Positions 50,669-64,000 of a stretch of 64,000 nt of DNA are shown in pieces. Numbering within the stretch: the stretch's first letter is position 1; each line of letters starts with the position of its first letter. The translations under genes were made by a program, and so were the position numbers. The DNA is from Lethocerus indicus (lineage: Eukaryota > Arthropoda > Insecta > Hemiptera > Belostomatidae). Where the stretch lies: assembly GCA_019843655.1 (NCBI GenBank), contig JACDQD010000005.1:27352954-27416953 (forward strand), in the 5' to 3' direction. The notes under the pieces were generated by a model, which was not told the origin of the DNA, did not search any database, and worked only from the letters and a program-made list of their open reading frames with translations.

Positions 50669-53245
50669 CGCCATTGTTTTTTTAGATCGGTAAGGATTTC
50701 GTTAAGCAGCTCATATTCGGATTATCTGGTATTATGTTCCTTCTTTTGTTTTTTAATATCTCCATATTCTTGTTTTGTCCATTTTTATGCACAGACAGCA
50801 TGACAGATATTCCAAAATAATAAACCTCCTTCCTATACGATAGTTATAGCTTTTGGTTTCTTGGCATCCTCGGCTAGTGTAAAACCACATGGGGTGAGTG
50901 GAGGTGCAATATAGCGAGAGGACGGTTCCCTACTTCTAAAGGATCTATTAGGTATTTAACTTTAACTCGGGTTGATGAAAAAGGCGCGATGAAATATTTA
51001 GACATTCGCGATGATCCGTGGCCATTAGGTATTATTTTTGTTTCCCACTTATAAATTCATGTTTTTTTTGTTCCGACCAAGTAATTATAAAATACCCTGT
51101 TTTATTATAGTGGAAATTGTAATTGGGAGTATGATTTCTCACAACCACTAGAGGATATTTCAAGTTAGAGGCCAATATTCGCATTTAATAATTGGGGCTA
51201 TATATTCGCATCTGGAAATAGAGAAGTGAAAGCTTTCCTAAGTGACCTAATTCACACACCGCCGGACGAAAGAAATGGAAACAAAATAATGGCGCAAGGA
51301 CGGTATCTGTCATGTTGATTTTGTTGCAGGACCAAAGTAAATGACGGAACTGGCGAAACGAAACGAAACGGTGGAAATCAAACTGTTTTTATTTTTTTCT
51401 CAATTTTCTTTTTTTTATCATTACGCACATTTAAAGATGCATATTTGATGGTCATATCAGTTCACAAAACAGTTCAGTATTTTAAAACAAATCTTAAAAC
51501 GTTTTTAAAGTATTTTTTTACAACAAATTAAAACGTTAGACAACTTAACGTAAAACGAATTCCTCGGATAATGACTAGTTTTTTCTTTAATCGAAGCTAT
51601 CGATTCGGATTGTCCCGAGTTTATATGGACACAAAACATTCGAAGAAAACTTGTTTGTTTGTCTATTGTTGTTTCCTTTAAGCAGTTTATACAAATCTAT
51701 TCGAGGGTATGCGCATACTAAAGCGGCGCCGTCTATCAGGTGAGCGACACAGACGCCAGCCTGCTAAAAACAACTACGGAAATAAACCCATTATCGTCAT
51801 TTCCAATTAATTAATTCTCGAGCGAATCTCTTGTATGCTCATTTAAATATTGGCTTTTACAGAATTATTCGTATTGTTCCTTATACATTAATATTTATTT
51901 TATACGAACTTTACCGCTCTTCGGTTAACGACAAAGCAAACACCACTTTGTTACAGGCTGCGTAACAGATCACAAGAACCCACTGGAGGAAAATTGATCA
52001 ATTTTAGTGGAGGCAGCCGAATCTAACCCAAAATAATCATAGATAAAAAACTTTGTTAACGACGAAACAGATAGACAGTTTTCCTCATTCCTGTCTCAAT
52101 GTTATAACAGTTATTAGATAGAAGTGCTGCGATAAAATTAAAAATAGGCTCGGATCATGATTTCTCTGACAATATTAAATTTATATTATCTACAGACGAT
52201 TGAAAGACCCGTCCTTTCCCCAAAATGGGAAATCTTGTAACGGCAATAATACGAGTAAGCGTCATGTCTAAAATAAGTATCGACAAAATACATTATTTAA
52301 TCCGTGATCTTTATAAAATGTGTAACGATTTTCAGTCTGTATCCATTAGCGTACATTTAGGCGACCTTCACCCGAAAATAGGCCACACTACGGATTCTTT
52401 ATAACAGTCTACTACACCCCAACTAATCTGGTGTCGGTTTCTCGGTGTTCGTAATACTTTAACATACTCTTCTTTCGCTCGTTTGGTGCGGAATATAATT
52501 CGGTTTCTACTGTAATCATTAATCCTGATAGGGTTTGAATCTTAGTGTAACCCTAATTAATACTCTTAACCTAAACACGGAAGGCCTACAAGGCCTCGTA
52601 GTTATGACTTCACTGGAATACTAACTGACGAAATGTCAAAACAGGTTTAGGTTAGGATAACACGTGCATTTAAATTGAGTCCCTGTAAATGTTTGACACC
52701 ACATGGAAATACCGACTGATCTTCCCCTCGTGCCACGATCACTAATTTCCGGAAAAGGTCCATATTGGGAGTGTACAGTTTATAGAGTCAGTATTGTTTG
52801 GAGTCGAGGAAAGAGCTCCGTGACAAGAGCCCATAGGTTTCTCTCCGTCTCGCGACCTCAACCTTATTTCCAGTGACAACTACGCAGCGAGGTACCCACC
52901 CCGTCTAGCTGTTACCTTCTAAAGCTTTATTACCTCATCGGCAGTGTTCTCATAATGAAAACCAAACCCAGAATGGGTCATCCCTAACGACCGGCGTCGA
53001 TATACCAGAGGGGCAGGAAGGGTGTCGAAATAATGGGCGATCGAGAATGTTTAGGCCAATACCGAAAAAATAAAAATATTTCATTCCCAAAAATTGTTAA
53101 TCTTAAAAGTTAGGCGCTCAATCTAACTAAATTAAAACTTTGTATGCCTCAAAAATGAAACTAACGCCGTTTTTATGTAAAAGATGTTAACGACTTCAAT
53201 GGTACAAGCAGGTAATTTTTTTGGGATACCTGCAATGTAGTTTGC

Positions 53246-53312
53246 GATGGTTTGGAATACCGTGATAGCAAAAGACTGAACCAGCGAGAGGAGTCAGAAG
53301 ATGGAGAAAACT
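53246..53312. mobile_element. family A repeat fragment
   Basis: GGTTTGGAATACCGTGATAG, then CAAAAGACTGAACCAGCGAG and AGGAGTCAGAAGATGG; a truncated foldback copy. Confidence 0.55.
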
Positions 53313-55832
53313 AAGGCAATTTTTTTGTTTTAACATTTCGCAAGTAGATAAATAGCGTTGGCTGTCCTTTAGTAGTAAAAATCTCGTTGTTCGAGGAATT
53401 AATTCTGCCCGTTATACGCTTTTACGTTATAATCTACGTTTGCATTGTTTTACTACTGCGGACTGAATTTCGCCCCAATTTCAAATTTGAATAGGCAAAA
53501 TCAAAACTGATTTCCTGTCTCGATATTATAGACAGAGATTATAAATTCTGCCCTCAAGTTTATACTCTTATCGTACATTTTTATAATCGTGATAAGTTGT
53601 TTAAAGTAACAAGCAAATAAGTAACAATATTGTCTATCGAGCACCGTTACGGTCCGTATGAGGGTCGAGGCCGCGGAAACGGATACAAGCTAAGTGGGAT
53701 GGGAGTCTAGAGCCGGCGAAGGTGTACTGACAAAGGGGGAGAAGGCCACCACCATCCTTGAGGGAAGGACGAACGATCCGCTCCATCAAACAACCAGATA
53801 CCTACACAGACTGGTCTGTTGTTTGTTATACACAGGGCCCAATTATAGACTCGCGAAGGAGAAATATAAAAACTAATTATTCCACACTCATATATCCCAC
53901 TATTATTGTCTGTATATTTCTGTTTCATATTTGTCTTTAACGCCAAATTTACTACTGTCATATCTAATCTCCAGAGTTATATTCATTCTCTGCACGCATT
54001 ATAATCGAAAGGCAATTCGTTACAATCACTCATAAGCGGGGTGACGCATAAAATATGCACATTGTCGGTTAGTCATGATACCGACTATGCCGGAAACATA
54101 ATATAAAGGGAGATAGATGTTGCATTAGTTACTACCAAAGCCCCTTTCTTATAAACCATTTATTGATCTTCCTACAGTATCCTTTGAATTTAGAACCTAT
54201 AATAGTGCGCGCGCTAAAGGATATTATGCGGAGATGTCCTATTTTTAGCCGGGAACGGAGGAATCGATGAAGCGATGATAGACAAATGGTACTAAACAAG
54301 AGGTCCAAAAGAGTAGCGAGTTGTTGCGGTTGTATAACCGCGGTCGAGGAAGCACAGCCGGGTGTTGTTGTTGTTGTTTGGGTGGGCTCAAAGTTGCGCA
54401 ACATCCTCCTCTCGTTACAACTTACAACAATGGTGTAACGGGGCCTCTCTACCCGCCGCCGACTTGACCCACTTTACGTTTTATTGTTTCCAACCGGCAG
54501 TCCCAGTTCGCGCTTCGGTCGCCAATTAGTGGAGAACCGGAGAAAACAAGATTTACTTTTAGAAGTGAATTGTTAAATCTTAAAAACATTAAACATTTGT
54601 CATTCTTTCGTGAAACTTAGTTACCTCGAGTGGAAACTACAGTTTACACAGACATTTTTTCATATTCCCCACGTGCCAGAGGAAAAGTTAAATTTAGATT
54701 TTATTTTAAGATATTTATTGAGATAAACAAATACACTGAAAATTACAAATCGCTATCAACATAACAAAGGACACTCGACAAAATGGAGGATGTTTCTTAT
54801 TTCATTCTAATTCCACTCTCATTTGGGTTTTTCCAGTCCTTGAACAACGATAGTAATCGATATCGACCTAACAACGTTTGAAATAATAACACTCGCGATA
54901 TTTTATCGCCACTGTATTATTTATTCGGCCCCATGCTGAACCGAAGAAGCATTCTGTACGCACTCTACAGTGTTTCTACTTAATCGGTCAACATTAAGGG
55001 AGTTTTACCAACAGTGCTTGTGAAGCTACTATTGTGTGTTCAAGCAGTATTGAGAGCGAAACGTTCACACATCCCACCCAGAAGAGTGAGTGAACTACTG
55101 TTGTGTATAGGATTTTTTTATACGGTTTAACACTTATAAATTGAGTGGAGAAATAAACGAAAAAAAATTTGAAATAGAAATTTTGTTGATTAAAGGGGCC
55201 GGGCGGAAACGTGACATTGTGAAATCTGGAGTGTAGTAGTAGTAAGGGTATGGAGTGGCTGGTAGTGAGAAGCGCAGAGTCATGGTGGTGAATGGGGGGC
55301 GTCCAGTCGATAGCGGCCGCCCTGCTCCACCCATACCGCCCCAGACACCACCCCCACCCCCATTTCTAAGCCCCACCCCCATTTCTAAGCCCCCAACCCC
55401 TGCCGACCTGGGGCTTAGACCCTCGCTTAAAAAAAATAACCGAACGCCCTTGTATAACTTAATAAAGGTAAATCTATTAGACACTATCGCCATTACGCAC
55501 CGCCGTACACACTGTACGTTGAGACAAATAAAACATGATCAGATCGCCAGTCCGATTCTTTCACAACATGTCAATTAGGTTTCTTTAAACCATCGTGATA
55601 GCAAACATTGCAATAATTCGAAATTAGTTGTTACAGAAATTTTTAATTTCCCAAAATTCTTTGTCTTCCCAGTGAATCGATTTTGTACTGTTTGAACATT
55701 TGAAAACGGCCTTATCGACTGCCCCTATTGAACGGAATACTCGACGAGTCAACAATTAAAAGCATGGTAAGCGACATGTTTGACTTGAGTAGGAAGGGTA
55801 CCAGACAGACAGGGGTCCGACACCTGCTACCC

Positions 55833-55857
55833 GAGGTTCTCCCCACGGCATTACGCG
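55833..55857 (+). repeat. family B repeat end
   Basis: GAGGTTCTCCCCACGGCATT followed by ACGCG; a diverged match to the arm at 22627-22651, with the preceding bases shared with the copy at 24801. Confidence 0.5.
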
Positions 55858-56372
55858 ATCTTACCGGATGTTAGATACTGATGACTTCAGCAGATGTTTA
55901 TTACTTACAGCTTGTTGGGTACTTATTTCTTCTTGTTTCCCCTCCCAGTATTATATTCGGAATTAAATTAACGAATATTGTGACGTATTGAGACACTGAC
56001 CTATTATGGAAACTCGCGCTTCAAAGGTCGAGTAAATTTTGATTTCGAATGCAGTTTTTTAAATCAGTTCAAAATAAACTTTTTTTATTTTGTTCATGGT
56101 ATAATTGTGCATGGAATTTGGTCCAAAATGCATTATGTTTTTATATATCTGTATATGTACACTTTTCTTTAATGGAATGAAAAACTGAAGAGTTTTTGAA
56201 CTGTCCTCACGAATTTGCCAAGCATAATTTATTCGTTCATTTAACAGTGGGCCCATCTTGAAAACTGGGTGATGAGGATGAATCAACGGGCGAGAGTACA
56301 CAGCGACTGGGTAGGATGCTATTTTTAAAGCCGTCACCGCCAACAGAAGTGAATATAAATACGAGGAAATGA

Positions 56373-56380
56373 TGACGTCA
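56373..56380. promoter_or_regulatory. CRE palindrome
   Basis: A perfect TGACGTCA in a region without an assigned promoter. It is one of four such sites in the window. Confidence 0.4.
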
Positions 56381-58168
56381 CCCTCTCCCCCGATCGTACA
56401 CAATTATCATTCCTTTCTCATAATAACGCTCTCTGAAAGGTCGCTCCCTCCCACTCCTCCACGGCTTTTTCCTTATACAGGAGCCTCTGTTCAGTTCCTC
56501 TACATCCTGTGTTACAATGGTGGACGATTTTGTAGAGTCTAAGTTTAATTATTAATATTGACTCCCCGCAAGACGCTCCGGAGTAAATAATTTAAAATTT
56601 TATATCTATAATTTCAGTTTATGGTTCTTAACCAACTGCTTTTTGGTTATCCTTCTCCACAGAGGTCAAATAACGGCGCGGTTTCGGGTATTTGTTCGGA
56701 GATCACCGGCATTTTGGAATATCAGTCACTCGTGACAGTTTCCGTCTTCACTCCATTCTAGAATACAGAACCGTTCTAAAGCTAACAACACTCCTTCGTT
56801 GGTCATGAAGGTTTGTTTTAACGTTGAATCAATCCAATAACGGATTACAGAGCTTCCGTATTAATCAATGTTTGCAATCAATGTGTGGTTACTTACTACT
56901 AACCGCCTTAAAGAAAAAGCAGAATATATTCCAGTTTAAGTATTGACTTCCGGGACATCGGACCGGATTTGTTCAGGAAAACACCTGCTGTTACGAGCAA
57001 CAACTTTTGTTTATGACCGAACAGTTGGGTTAGCGGTACGCGTTAGCGGAACTGTTACTGTAGATGGCTATGGGGGCGTTAAACTCAGGGGCTATGCTAA
57101 TAACAGGAAAAGTGTGTCACCATTTATGAGCCCGGCTCTGATGTTGTTGTTATTGGCGAGTGTCGAGGGTCCAAACACATTTGTCAGACGCGAAATCCGG
57201 TTGGGGGTCGCTTGTCTGTCCCGGAATTGGCCTCACCCAAGCACGAAAAGATCGATACCATTTATTTCAGACTCGGTACAGCGTTCTTTTCATGCCAACC
57301 GGGTATCAGTTAGCTCGAGTATTTCTCCCACACACGACTTGTGTTCATACGCGCAACCCGGATACATATAAGCGGATCTTGTACGGTGCGATCGCATTAG
57401 TCAAACAGGTGGAGCGCCTGCATTTAGAGGGCGCGCCTATTATTTGATTTACACTTCGAAAAAATATATAACATATTTGTTTACGAGTTGTTCTATACGC
57501 AAGAGCAAAATAAATGCAATATATTTTTCAGAGGTTGTCGGTGCCGACGTCTGGTGGTCGGTCGACACGCTCTGATCCCCTGAGACTAGATTGTTATTAA
57601 TAACGCCTACAGTTACTGGAGAATCATCTAACATACTTCCACACTTTTCAAAACGAATTTCAATACGCCATGAATCTAAATTCTTTAGGATCTTTTGTCT
57701 ATTATTTCATATTTTCGTTTGTTGACAAAATGAAGTCTATTTTCGTATGTAGGCCGTCATTAAGACAGACTTTCGGGCTTCCTAAAGCTTTAAATACTTT
57801 GATAACCTTTAAGGAATGTTTGGACTCAAAAATGAATGCTCAAAATAGAATTATTTATGTTAATTGACTTCGAGCATTTGTCCAAAGACAAAGACCTAGA
57901 GAAAAAACCTTAATCCCAAGATAGCGCCATGCATTAAACATTAATAGGCATTAACAAAAGCATTAATAGTACAAACCTCAAGGGTATCATCTTTAGAATG
58001 GGGCAAATACAGAAATAACGTACTTTCTACTAGAGAAACCGATTTCACGATCCAGTCTTTTTCAGTATAACATGTAAGTAATATATTTACAATCTAAAAT
58101 TGTATCCAGACACACTAATAGATTAGTAGAAATGAATGCCGAATTGGGATCCCCTGGCGGACGGTGTA

Positions 58169-58209
58169 ATGTCGGCGAGAGGTAAAGGAACGGGAGCGTC
58201 TGGAGAAGG
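58169..58209 (+). CDS. possible first coding exon
   Basis: ATG opens 13 codons (MSARGKGTGASGE) and ends in phase 2 at a near-perfect donor (GG gtaagtgg). The surrounding DNA is CpG-rich. No second exon was found before the right edge, so this rests on one donor and a plausible N-terminus. Confidence 0.18.
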
Positions 58210-59256
58210 GTAAGTGGTCGGCGGTTAATGCCCCTGGAGAGGACAAAGGATGAGGAGAGGATGGAAGTTGAGCAGGAGTGGGAAGCGGCTGCTCACCAGA
58301 CGGGAAATGACCGTTGCCATCCCCCCGAGGTCGCCTCCTTCCAATTATAACCCCGCCATTTCCCTTTATTTACGCATTATTTATTTTATTTTTCAGAGAC
58401 TTCATCCAGCGACGGCATATCGGGGCGTGAAGATCGAACGTATATTACAGCCTCTCTACGACGCTCTCATATTTATTTAAGCTTGTAAATTCGTTGTAAA
58501 ACGCTCGTTTTATAGCGAAGGATACAGTCGCCCCTTAAGTGTTCACCCGCAATGCGGCTGTTGTTTAGTAGATATTGGTTGACATGAATTTAATTTTTTT
58601 CAACCCCCATTGTCGGACATCGCTTACAAAAACAGAATTGAACAACGAAATAATTTACATTTAGTACACGTTAGGTCCAATTATCTTTGTTTTTACTGGT
58701 AAAGGAATGAAGATTAATATTCTCTGGTACACTTGACTAAGTAGGTTGACGCAGTTCAGATTAAAAGAAATGCAATGGATTTTATCCAACGGATGTGGAT
58801 CATTCACATTTCTTAACTATTTACGCGAACACTATGGTTATGATATATAAATGCTATTGACTGGTAGTTGTGTTCCGGTTAAGTGGGGAAGATAGTCACT
58901 GGACATATGTATAAATCCATATTGTTGGGTTATACATAATTGATACCTGTTTGGAGGTTTGAAAGGCTTTTGAACACTATACAACCTCCGAAATGTATGG
59001 TATAGATAAAGTGGGGTACTAAGTGGGGAGCTAAGATACATAATGAGGCCTCGTTAAGAACGAAAAATATAACTCGTCGTAATCGATTTGTTTTGCTAAC
59101 ATGAAGAGCGTCTTGTGTTGGGCTACAGAGGAGGGGAGCGTGCGTGCGAACGGGTGCGTGTGCGAGTGTGCACATATAGTCCGCGGCCAGGCCAAGTGGG
59201 GAGGTGACCGTCTCTCTGAACGGCATTGAACCATTGTTTAACCTTGCCTAACAGGA

Positions 59257-59434
59257 TATAAGCGCGCCCGCACACTGACACACACCGGTCTAAACAATAC
59301 AATACAATCACCCGACACATTACACTCGCCTACAACTACAACACAGACAGCTGTCCCGGCTTTCCTTTCATAACTATCGACATTCGGAATGGTGCCCGAA
59401 GAATTCGGTACCGATGCAGTTATGAAAGAAGGTG
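59257..59434 (+). promoter_or_regulatory. TATA-type promoter with a possible first exon
   Basis: TATAAGCGCGCCCG at 59257 is a well-formed TATA box, followed about 25-30 bp later by an initiator-like CACACTGACACAC. A reversed CCAAT box lies at 59231. An ATG at 59389 opens MVPEEFGTDAVMKE before a candidate donor (gtgata at about 59432). Together they suggest a regulated gene whose later exons may lie beyond the window, but no second exon was found. Confidence 0.3.
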
Positions 59435-60437
59435 ATAAACGAAATAGGCTACGAGTTCGTTCACTACTTACTTAGTGTTCCTTACACACTAGACTTTCAT
59501 ATCCAGTATGTAATGAGTAAGCAAGTATTGACTAGTTCCGGTTTAAACAGACTGAAAGCAGTGACTGCGATGTGTCAGCACAATATTGTTAAAAGGCAGC
59601 CCATCGTCGACTTAAAACTAATAGTACAGAGGTCCTGTTTTCCTATTTCGTTTTAGATTCAATGCGTTTTGCTAAACGTTCAGTAAATTGCCAATAAGAT
59701 CAATACGAACCGAGTGCCCAAGTTATAGATGTATTACAATCTGTCTAGACGGATTAATACACAGTGACTCTATGATTTCGCTCATTCTAATACAGAAAAT
59801 ACTACAGAGCGTTCTAGAGTTCTGGCTCCACTCTAATCAATTAAAATTTGCGTTTCTACCAATGTTTGTCACGAATATTGTAATTGAGGATAAGTCGGGT
59901 TTTCCTCTTTCACCAAACGATTCTATCATCGACGTTGCAAAGTAAAAAATAAACTACATTTCGACGAGGAAAAGTATTTGGTTTAAATATTTTTGACGAC
60001 GGCGTTTTACTGAGAATTTTTTAAAAAAATTTGTGCGTTTACACGAATGTGACAAGTTGGAGTGACTTGGTCGGGTGAACACCCGATAAGTGAGCACAAT
60101 GTGACCGAGCCCCAAACTGGGTCGCTTCCCACCATTAATAATAACTACCTCCAATCGACTGGCCTATAACAATACTGGATACGACGCAGTCACAAAATAC
60201 GCTGTATATATACAGACGGCGCACGGACACTGGACAGAATATGAATAGCATATTCCAGCATTCATATACGTTAATGAACATAGGAGGCCCTTTATGAGTT
60301 ATGACGTAGGAATAGCCGAATATTAAAAAATACTCGGGGATACATTCTAAAAGTCACCGATCAATTTCTGTTTTGTTGTGTCGTCTACAAAACAGGAACG
60401 GAAAGAGTAAAACGAGGTCGGCAGAGAGTTTTGTCCG

Positions 60438-60476
60438 TGACGTCACATTGGCGGACAAGGGCTGGTGCTGACGTCA
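60438..60476. promoter_or_regulatory. paired CRE sites around a CCAAT box
   Basis: Two perfect TGACGTCA palindromes at 60438-60445 and 60469-60476 lie 31 bp apart (about three helical turns), with a reversed CCAAT box (ATTGG, 60447-60451) just after the first. This spacing and content is typical of a CREB/NF-Y-responsive promoter or enhancer. The gene it might control was not identified. Confidence 0.5.
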
Positions 60477-61559
60477 CAGGTAACTATTAGAACGGGCGAA
60501 CAAACCGTCGGCCGAATACCGCTGGTATTGTCAGGTCTCATTGTTCAACGGTAGGGCGACAATCGGTGGAGGCGGAGTGGCGGGAGCCGGCCCAAATGTA
60601 CGTAGCGGGCGATGTGGAGCGGCGCCGTCCACTGGACCTCGCTAAAGGTCACTTATAATAGAAAAGGGCAAAAATAATGAGGGCGAACACGCTCCATCGA
60701 TCAAGCCACGTACTCTCACACAAACACCGATACGCCGGCTTGTCTGGGCCGAGGGGGCCGCACGGTCGTACACTTCGAATCCCTATTTCTCACCTATTCA
60801 TGGTTTGACGGGGTCGTTCTTACAAGCGGCAAATAATCGAACAAATTACGGCTCTCACTCAACAACGCCGAGTCACAGAACGCCGCATTTTAGAAAATAT
60901 GGAAACGATGAAATAGTTTCAAAATGTATTTTTAAAAAACATTAAACTTTTAATCGCAAATTTTTTTTGTTTTCATTCGACAACTAGGACGACGAGTATA
61001 ATCCGATTGTTCTCTGCAGGATGAAAAAAGTGGGTAAACGTTTACACTAAGCCATAGGAAAGATTCGAATTAGAAAACGAAAGGTATACAGACCAAACCG
61101 GAGGACTGTATTTATAAATCTATACGCTCTAATAAAAATAAACGTCATCGTCTATTTATGCGGTACTCAAATGGGAGTCCAGTTAAGATAGCGCGCAGTA
61201 GGTGCAATTTAACCGCGGAGTCATCCATTAACCGGGATGAAACTGCAGTTGTAGTCAACAAGTGACGACCGCCGGATACGGTCAGTCAGAGGGTATAATC
61301 ATGCGACAGGGCTCGGGTCGGGCACAGGGCAGGGACTAGCTGATATATGTGTCATACCTCAGTGCACTACACCCCCACCAACCCCCAGAGGAATGTGCGT
61401 GGCACGCGCGTAGGCGCTCCCACACCGCCTGCGCCACCGCCCAGACAGATAGCGGCCACTGACTACCCCACCGGTTGACAAAGTCGTCAAAGTCAAAAGC
61501 GTCCTCGTTTGTACACGAAACGATCATAACAATGTGTTACAATTAAAATTCTGTTTAGA

Positions 61560-61645
61560 ATACCTGTTTTGTGGTCTGCGAGGGGTTGGAATACCGTAGA
61601 TTTCGAATGTTTCTGTCTTCTCTCGCTGGTTTGGTCTTTTGCTTT
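61560..61645. mobile_element. family A repeat fragment
   Basis: TACCTGTTTTGTGGTCTGCG, then GGTTGGAATACCGTAGATTT and CTCTCGCTGGTTTGGTCTTT. Close to the copies at 7806 and 49255. Confidence 0.65.
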
Positions 61646-63865
61646 GGGGGCGGGTGAGGTTACTTAGTAGTATTAGCGGGGCGAATATAGCATCACTTTG
61701 GGAATGCACGGCGGTGCGGGGGATGCATTCAACTAAAGTTCGTCGGGTGTACGTGCACCGCAACCCTAGTGCCCCCCTGTGTGTGTGGGGCGGGGATGCA
61801 CTTAACTAAATTTCGACATATTAATGATGGAAAACATTTTGCTGAAAAATTATTATAATTAAATTTCGCAGTGGACCAAAAACCTGTGATAGGTCCCAGG
61901 TGGGGTGATGGTAGTATTACGAACGATAAGTTTGAAAGTAGAAGCGTTTTTGATATGTCGCGTAGATACAGGCTGTTAACTAAGTGGAACTACAGCGATA
62001 TTTGATTGGTTTTGAGCGGTGACCCAGTTTGTGGAGGGCGGCACCGACAAAACGGAACGGACTATGTCGTGGAATACGACATTATCGAGAGGCGAGTCGG
62101 ATGATTGGAGGGGCTTGGGGCGGGCGGGGAGGCCGGGATGCGGATGTGGGCCCACGGAGCCAACTATGTACTGTTCACAGTCACACCGTGACTAGGCACT
62201 CTCGGACCGGCCGCCTCCACATACCTATCGCAACCATACCACTACTACAACGCTGCCCGCCTTGCATAAATAAGATCGGACTGAAACGCCAAGCGCACAA
62301 GTATACGGTCCGATAGTAGGCGGCCCGAGGAATATACCGGAGTATAAATTGTACTACATTTTTCTAAATTCTTACCAGAAAATAGATTGCCCGATTTCAA
62401 AAACCTCGAGACAATTTGCATCGGCCCTTTTATCTTTGTTCACGTATTACAGGTGGAAAAAAGTTCCAAGAAATATAATAAACCGGCAAGCGGAAGTAAT
62501 GCAGTATTTGAGAACTAGACATACTCAGACTGTTACAATATTAAACATGAAATCGAAAAAACTATTAAGGAGGGGATCATTCAATTAACGCTGTATAAAT
62601 TTCTAAATAAAGTTTATATTATCGCCGACAGTGTGCACTAACAAAATAAATATAGCTATAACCATCGAATTTGTTTAGTACCGCGGTCTGATTCGACCTC
62701 TACACGGGGAACTAAATCAAATTGCAGAAACGAAACCGGATGGGGGAAAAATACGCACCGAGAGGAAACTGCGCACGAGAACCTATTGAAATTCTGATAA
62801 CGACTCTGCATTCAGCCGGGTTGACGATAACAAAGAGCGTTACGATAAGGCGGGCGCCCACGGGCATAGGTATTTTAATGCTCGGTTAGCAGGAGTTAAC
62901 CCAGTATCACTCCTGAGCAACCCCCCGTCGGTCGACTAATGCCCAGCCCGCAACACAGTCACAAACAACCCCCCCCTGACAGAAGCTCCCAATATTTAAG
63001 TTCTAGACCGATTCTACTCGCCGAGAAGCGTATGAATTGTAGTGAATCGCCCCTCAAAATATAATTATTTCGTGAACTTGATTGTTTGATGAGAAGGCGA
63101 AAATACGTGCCAACTACATGCCTTAATCATTATCGCAACTGGAAACAAATTTCACATTCACTTCGGTATTCTCTTAAATAAATACCTAGTGTCATTCTAA
63201 TTCGGAAGGTTTGTACTATGCTGAGAGATTTGGTGTGCCTAACGTTCCTTTCTAACTGTATTTACATAAATAAAACATTGGTAATAACTAGATGGTCGTC
63301 ATTGCATAATTTGAGGGAGGAAAACAATGAATGGGGTGTAATTCTCAAACCTGCCTGAAAGATAAACTGTCATGTAGGTCATTCGGGCCATAGCATGCAC
63401 CGCGTTCAGAATCGATTTGAGCCGACGCTAAACAACTTATCTGTTGACCGTAGTGCGTTGAAAAAGAGGAGGTCTAATGCAGCAACGCCGTGTTTACAGA
63501 ATATAATACGCGTTTATAAACGTCGATAACGCTATTAAAACTTTTACATCGGCGGCTATTCTTATCGTCAATCGGAGGCGCTATTTCCGACCGATCGGGC
63601 GTCATTGACACAGATAAACGGGGAGGGGGCCGACGATAACAACCAAAATAAAGTCGCGTCCGGATGACACCACGGCCCAACATCACCGGAAACCAGAGTC
63701 AAAAGTTCAATCCTAGATAAACATTTTTCCGGAAACGACCGACAGTGTTTAAATACGAACAACTGTATACATTGCGCGCACATAAATGCCCGTAATTGCG
63801 TGTAACCTTGTTCTCAGTACAAAGGAACCCTACGGACAGTTGAACTCACTTTAATAAGAGAGGCG

Positions 63866-63921
63866 TCAACTCAGGTAGCCAGACATGTAATTAGGAGGCC
63901 CGTCATATCCTAGTTTACCTT
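63866..63921 (-). CDS. candidate terminal exon of a gene off the right edge
   Basis: After an acceptor (ttgaaattttag), 17 codons read GKLGYDGPPNYMSGYLS before a stop. The composition is natural for a C-terminal tail. The family is unknown to me and the rest of the gene would lie beyond 64000, so this is only suggestive. Confidence 0.22.
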
Positions 63922-64000
63922 CTAAAATTTCAATAGACCAGACCCAACTCAACCCCTTTGTGCAATTAGCGTACCTTACCGTAGAGTCAAATTACATTAT

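Larger units (their letters stand above)
50272..59250. other. CpG-rich region, no recognised gene
   Basis: Holds repeat copies (50470-50668, 53246-53312, 55833-55857), a C-rich tandem duplication of a CCCATTTCTAAGCCCC unit at about 55358-55394, and a CRE palindrome at 56373-56380. One possible first exon (58169-58209) is listed separately. Long open frames at 55255-55578 and 56943-57371 have unnatural composition or lack an ATG. Confidence 0.45.
59251..64000. other. CpG-rich right end, no complete gene
   Basis: Contains the TATA-type promoter candidate, a paired CRE module at 60438-60476, a family A repeat copy at 61560-61645, and a candidate terminal exon at 63866-63921. A minus-strand frame from 61527 (MIVSCTNEDAFDFDDFVNR, then a possible donor) could be a first exon, but has no partner. 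Confidence 0.4.

Noticed and set aside
55134..55578. Proline-rich and glycine-rich ORFs
   Set aside because: They arise from a C-rich tandem duplication, not from a coding gene.
56943..57371. 142-codon ORF
   Set aside because: It starts at TTG, has no recognisable domain and no conserved-looking segment.

Overview
This window looks like chromosomal DNA from an insect. The protein-coding genes are animal genes split by GT-AG introns of about 0.1 to 2.5 kb. The background is AT-rich with many (TA)n tracts, dispersed inverted-repeat elements recur, and the gene set (p130Cas, CENP-I, SMIM13, NAA10, a CDYL-like crotonase protein, PDK1) fits an arthropod. A CENP-I gene argues against flies, which have lost most of the CCAN. 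A hemimetabolous insect such as a hemipteran is my guess, not something the sequence proves. All exon structures were read by eye from splice signals, frame continuity and protein family resemblance.

Layout. 163-5138 (-): p130Cas adaptor, nine coding exons found, its 3' end beyond the left edge. 6189-13718 (+): a complete 14-exon CENP-I kinetochore gene of 658 codons. 15237-17964 (+): a two-exon SMIM13 small membrane protein, followed only 59 nt later on the same strand by an intronless NAA10 acetyltransferase ORF (18024-18617); the pair looks like one dicistronic gene. 18618-24450: AT-rich DNA with repeats and two weak small ORFs on the minus strand. 24453-27070 (+): a four-exon gene for a secreted protein of 229 residues with 16 cysteines in its mature part. 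28934-34334 (-): a nuclear-looking AT-hook protein with a C-terminal CDYL/ECI-type crotonase domain; its last exon was not found. 39419-43709 (-): complete PDK1 kinase, nine coding exons, 548 codons. 43.7-64 kb: no gene that I recognise, only PDK1 upstream DNA, repeats, cAMP-response-type palindromes, promoter-like sites and a few isolated candidate exons.

The window alternates between CpG-poor stretches (bodies of CENP-I, CDYL-like, SMIM13 intron, 3' flanks) and CpG-rich stretches (5' ends of genes and most of 40.8-64 kb). This is the pattern expected where gene bodies, but not promoters or intergenic DNA, are methylated in the germ line. The genes do not form a pathway; they are independent housekeeping or signalling genes, apart from the probable SMIM13-NAA10 transcript.
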